Below are positions 49,301 through 64,000 of a stretch of 64,000 bases of DNA, one piece after another. Both the position numbers and the translations under genes were made by a program. The first letter of the stretch is position 1. Each line of letters begins with the position of its first letter. The notes under the pieces are model-generated. The model saw nothing but the letters and a program-made list of their open reading frames with translations, made no database searches and was not told the origin of the DNA. Source of the DNA: Eutrigla gurnardus (Eukaryota > Chordata > Actinopteri > Perciformes > Triglidae); the NCBI GenBank assembly GCA_963514095.1, contig OY741279.1, positions 8,197,822 through 8,261,821 of the forward strand, written 5' to 3'.

Positions 49301-50734
49301 ACAGTAATAAATTGTTTTTAACCAAACAAATCTCACCGGTAAAGGAGTGAACGCCGTCATCCTATTTTGATGGACAACCAAAGGAGAAAGGAGAAGATTG
49401 AATGATGTGTTTGGAGTAGTTGTGTTTTTGGAGTAAAATCCCATTTTGGATCACATCGCAGCGCTGGTTTATGTCTTGGTCTCTGTAGAAATGGAAAGCA
49501 GATAGACTTCATTGCCCGGGATGAACACTACAACTTTGGTCTACAGCAGACCATGCCTTTAGGGAGCATCAAGACAGTCAAACCGGTAGGTCTCCATTGC
49601 CTCCATGCCCCCAAAACTGTAGAATTCCAACAGTGCTCTGTAACACATCGTGCCACGTTACTTGCCTCCCGTTACAGGGCGATGAGATTGCAGTGGAGTG
49701 CACCTACAATACTGCTGATCGCACCAAAGTCACTCAGGTGGGTAAATACTGTACGACATCGTGTCATCACACATGCAGTGTGCTTTAAATTAAATCAGTG
49801 TTGTCCAAGAAATATTACAAAGAAACACCTGTAACATGAAGACTTTTGATGAAACAAATGAGCAGGTATTGTATTATGCTGTTGTCAGGTATTAGTTGAA
49901 CATAACATCAATATCATACTGATATACTTTAGTTTCTAATTTTATAGTAAATCTTACACATTTTTTTATGTGCATTAACCGGTACAATGACAGGTGGTGA
50001 TTATATTAAGGTGGCTGGCTCTCCTATTCCTATGGCACACTTTATTTTAAAATGCATGTATAAAAGAGAATCTCTCACTTTTAAAGTCTTTAATGCCTGC
50101 CATGTTTCACATGCTCCTCCTTCAGATGGGGTTAGGAACTACTGATGAGATGTGCCTGGCCTTCCTACTCTACTACCCTGCAATCAAGATCAGCGCATGT
50201 GTTAGCCACCCAAATACAAGGTATCTATCAACGATCAACAATCTACCAGTAAGACCCGGTGCTATCCTACCCATACTATTTCGGCTAAGTGCTGGTTTAC
50301 AATCAGCATACATATTTGACATGTATTTTTTAAGCAGTATCTCGATTCGCTCTTTTGAAGTCGCTCCATACTAATTTTTGACAGCATGTCTGAGTACGCC
50401 ACAGCTACAGACCAGGATAAAATAACCGCGCAGGAGCGTTTCCTAAAGATCCTTCCACAAATTCAGTTGGTCACCGATGACGAAGTAAGTAATAGTCTTC
50501 TGTCTGTCATTGCTTTCACCAAGTATCATAAAAAGATGAATACACATTTCTATATCATCTCTTCCTTTTTCACAGTACAACTTCTCATTGATCCGAAACG
50601 GCACGATCAGAGAGATGATGAAGTCACCGTCTGTCACTTGTCAGGATGCAAATGGCGTGAGCCGACTCAGCACTTCCTGGACGAGGAACCCAGCAGGAAT
50701 CATTCTGCTGCTACTCTGGATTGCAATAATGTAA
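46312..50734 (+). CDS. DBH-like copper monooxygenase (MOXD family), complete, 563 aa
   Basis: Thirteen coding exons: 46312-46581, 46730-46876, 47603-47755, 47903-47992, 48128-48283, 48395-48497, 48847-49019, 49098-49186, 49489-49585, 49678-49737, 50126-50220, 50385-50484, 50576-50734; GT-AG throughout, phases agree, 564 codons with TAA. Layout: signal peptide (about 1-20); DOMON domain (about 33-150, with GWVGFGLSP); then the two copper type II ascorbate-dependent monooxygenase domains. All copper ligands of the DBH/PHM family are present: HH at 232-233 and His298 for the first copper; HTH at 380-382 and Met455 (TDEMCLAF) for the second. The enzyme class hydroxylates a substrate carbon using O2 and ascorbate in the secretory pathway; the substrate of MOXD proteins is not established. 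A hydrophobic C-terminal tail (IILLLLWIAI) suggests membrane attachment. Sequence resembles MOXD1/MOXD2 rather than DBH itself; whether it is the moxd1 or moxd2 (moxd1l) orthologue is unresolved. A at -3 supports the start. Confidence 0.92.
48526..48553. repeat. (CTGT)n microsatellite
   Basis: About seven ctgt units with one interruption in the monooxygenase intron 6. Confidence 0.85.
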
Positions 50735-51257
50735 CATGGATGTATGAGCAACAGATCCAAAAGTATTGCAATCTTGATAAAGGAAAGTACATCTGATCAG
50801 TTCTCTATTATATCCAAACTGGGTGTAATACACTTTACAGCACAGAATTTATACCGCCATTTCTCTGTTCGTAGCACATGTTTGTTTGTTTTTTAGTATT
50901 GATTATTAATTGCAGATCAGGTGTCAAGTTATTTAGCAAGTGGCATATTGATTTTCATATTTAAATGTACACTCCTATCTTATTTTAAAAGCGTTTTCAT
51001 AACACTTAACTATTGTATTGTATTAAGTAATTCAGCCACACTAGTATACTGTATATATACTGTAATATATACTGTATGCCCGTATTACAGTATATATACT
51101 GTAATATATACTGTATGCCCGTATTACAGTATATATACTGTAATATATACTGTATGCCCTTATCTCTGTGTATCTTTATGTATTGTGTGTATTTCATACT
51201 CTCTCTGTAAGCTTAATTGCTGATTTTATAATTTGCTTGTTCTTCTCCTTTAATAAA
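50735..51257 (+). terminator. 3' UTR and poly(A) signal of the monooxygenase gene
   Basis: AT-rich 3' UTR ending with AATAAA at 51252-51257, only 192 bp before the rps6kc1 start codon. It contains the 39-bp palindromic tandem repeat and one Pumilio-type TGTATATA at 51049-51056. Confidence 0.55.
51051..51158. repeat. 39-bp tandem repeat, 2.8 copies, internally palindromic
   Basis: Copies at 51051-51089, 51090-51128 and partial 51129-51158. The junction contains the perfect 16-bp palindrome acagtatatatactgt (51087-51102), so each copy can fold on itself. Located in the monooxygenase 3' UTR. Confidence 0.95.
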
Positions 51258-51448
51258 TTATATACACCCCAAATAATACATAAAATGTTGTTAGAATGTG
51301 GCAAGAAACAAAATGTGGCATTGAAGCATGTAGTTACAGATGCCCACCACAGGGGGAGCTCTCAGTTATTTGCCTGTCACTGTGCTGTCAGGGAATGAAT
51401 GTGTATGGCTAGCCGACTGGTAGCTTTGGCAATGTTGTCGCTATCAGA

Positions 51449-62009
<10,561 letters not shown>

Positions 62010-62528
62010 GTGAGACACACATGCAAACTGTATCTTTCTCTCATAAACACGTACAATCCTTATTAATTGGGAGCCTAATTTAGTGTGTTTGTGTGTCAGA
62101 TAGGAGGTTGATGCGGGGTTAATTCTATGCAGGCATGCAGGGCCATAAGTAGGCCACTTTCCCGTGATCACAAAACCCTCATTCATAGCCAGACATGAAT
62201 AAACAGCCCAAGTGTACACAGAGTAGAAACAGATGAATGTTATTTTACATATTAATTAACATTCAGATTGGGTCATATCTGGAGGAGATATTACAAATAT
62301 CTGGGTTTTTTTTTATTATTGTTGGGCTCATGGTTTGGAGAGGCTTGCTCTTGTACTAGTTCCTTCATTGTCCTGTTGAGTGTGCTGTTGTGCAACAGTA
62401 AGGTAACCCTATTTGTTGCCCTCAGCAGGCTTGTGGCAGCTCTGGCATGCTGTTTACAAGCTGCCTAAAACAAACTGCTGCTAGACTACAGCACCATGTC
62501 CCTACTTAGCACTTCTGTGTGTGGCGGA

Positions 62529-62532
<4 letters not shown>

Positions 62533-62579
<47 letters not shown>
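62533..62579. repeat. (TG)n microsatellite
   Basis: About 23 TG units. Confidence 0.95.
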
Positions 62580-62580
<1 letters not shown>

Positions 62581-63389
62581 GGAGTGCATGTGTGCACAAT
62601 GCATTTGACATTTATGGGCGGATACGTTGTCCAATATGCTGCCGCTTTAAGCGTATGGCTTCACACCTGTGCTGCTGGATGGATTCTGTGCGATTACGTC
62701 TGTTTCTTAAATATGCGGATGGATAGATAAGCGCTGAAAACTCTGGACGCACTCTGAGACAGACACAATGACCCTCACACCCATTCACTCTCCCACACAC
62801 TTATATTAAGCTATTCTCTCATACTCATCCACTCTCTCAAGCCAGGAAGGTCACTTCAGCTTTAAATCCTCCTTGTGACTAGAACATACAGTATGCCGCC
62901 GTCGTAATAATTCTGAAAGCAACAAATGCTTTATCTAATATCCAAAGTGTGCATTTTTATTCCCGTAGCAACAGCTTGTTTAAAAGCCTACTAATGGAAC
63001 AAGAAGCACATAGAGGCATATGTTTAGTGGCCAGCAGCTGACCTAAAGACACACAGGAGTAAAGCTCAGCACAAAGAGCTTTATGCATAATGTAGCTTAA
63101 AAATCTAAGTGCCAATTCGAGACTTGTTCGCCTCTTAATTCGTTGTGTAATTAATAAAGTAACTCTTTCAATACTATGACCAGCGAGGGCTTCTTTTTAC
63201 TTGTCTAACAGTGTGGATGGTCGGTTGGAAACCTTTAATATGCTGAACATTCAAAAAATATTTTGGTATTCCAATTAAATTGATTAAAAAAAGGTTGATT
63301 TTGACAAAAATGTACTCTAGACTTACAGTTAGTAGTTATATCAGCACTGTTAAGTGAGTTCTGGATCAATCAAGTAAAGTAAAGGTTTA

Positions 63390-63680
63390 GGGCTGCAATT
63401 AATTTCACCATCAAATAAATTATTGATTGCTTTTTAAAAGTGCTCCACTCAAATGTGATATTTGCTCTGACCAGCAGTCAGAAACGGGAAGGTTTTCATT
63501 TTTAAATGACATGAAATAAATATTCAGACCCGAGAGGCTCCAAGCAGCTTTTGGTTTCTCGACTAGCGATGGAAATGATTAATTGACTATCAAAATCGTC
63601 ATTGAATATGTCCATAAGTTAATTGAGTCAAGAGTCTTTTCAGCGCTGTAGAATTTAAATGTAGAAGAATCCACGTATAA
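63390..63680. repeat. Possible decayed teleost dispersed repeat
   Basis: The passage around gctgcaattaatttcacc, gaggctccaagcagcttttg and gattaattgactatcaaaat recalls a frequent fish repeat. Ends unclear; identification by memory only. Confidence 0.35.
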
Positions 63681-64000
63681 CCACCGTTGGAGGAGAGGAG
63701 CCTGGAGGAGGCAATAACATCAAAAACTTGTCTTTATGTAAAAGCAGCACATCATTTTCAGGAGCTCCTAATGTGATTTTAAAAAAAATGTTGCTTTTGC
63801 ATCATATTTGCTTGTCGTTTACATTCAGCTCACTTCAAAAAATACCAATAATAACAAATAATAAAGGGAAAAAAACAATTCCCAGTAAAAAATTAACAAG
63901 TTAATGCTGGGGATAAGTCACCTGAGTGAAATGAACCAGGTTCCAGCTGACCTCAGCCCAGGTGTGAAAGGTCTTCTTAGTTAAATGACTGTTGATCCCA

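Larger units (their letters stand above)
62010..64000. other. rps6kc1 intron 14 (to window edge)
   Basis: No frame resembles the next kinase C-lobe exon (DWWSLGA region), so it is read as intron. It contains a (TG)n at 62533-62579 and a decayed dispersed repeat near 63390-63680. Confidence 0.65.

Overview
The window is vertebrate nuclear DNA, most likely from a percomorph-type teleost fish. The reasons are compact spliced genes with GT-AG introns, very dense (CA)n/(TG)n microsatellites, degenerate copies of repeats I recognise as widespread in spiny-rayed fishes, and proteins that read as fish orthologues of human genes. The species cannot be named from the sequence. There are no bacterial genes, operons, CRISPR arrays or rRNA/tRNA genes. 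Long open frames running through the microsatellites are artefacts.

Five protein-coding genes are present. (1) kcnk2 (TREK-1 potassium channel, minus strand) is cut by the left edge: only the first coding exon (2311-2624) and an upstream mostly non-coding exon ending at 4648 are here, and the ATG is assembled across that splice junction. (2) About 22 kb (5.1-27.2 kb) is gene-free, holding microsatellites, old dispersed repeats and four RFX X-box-like sites. (3) A complete 8-exon secreted fibrinogen-domain/angiopoietin-like gene (27900-31659, plus, 434 aa). (4) A complete 19-exon snx9 (sorting nexin 9, minus, 34073-44633, 614 aa) converges on it. (5) A complete 13-exon copper monooxygenase gene of the MOXD/DBH-like family (46312-50734, plus, 563 aa) lies head-to-head with snx9. 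(6) rps6kc1 (51449 to beyond the right edge, plus) follows within about 200 bp of the monooxygenase poly(A) signal. Fourteen of its exons (about 1,045 aa) are visible and the C-terminal end of the kinase-like domain is off the window.

All exon models were built by hand from homology, AG/GT sites and phase. Every junction in the three complete genes keeps frame from ATG to stop. Functionally the genes are unrelated: a membrane K2P channel, a secreted ligand-like protein, an endocytic membrane-remodelling protein (SH3-PX-BAR), a secretory-pathway copper enzyme and an endosomal PX-MIT pseudokinase. Their interest is syntenic: human KCNK2 and RPS6KC1 lie on 1q, SNX9 and MOXD1 on 6q.

I found no convincing new molecular system. 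The most useful observations are the splice-created start codon of kcnk2 with upstream short ORFs, a 1.06-kb tetranucleotide array about 35 nt from its acceptor, a fibrinogen-domain gene of unclear orthology with a shortened calcium loop, an extra proline-rich snx9 exon, a GC-AG intron and a DFG-less kinase domain split by a roughly 500-residue insert in rps6kc1, and a perfect 20-bp inverted repeat between snx9 and the monooxygenase gene.
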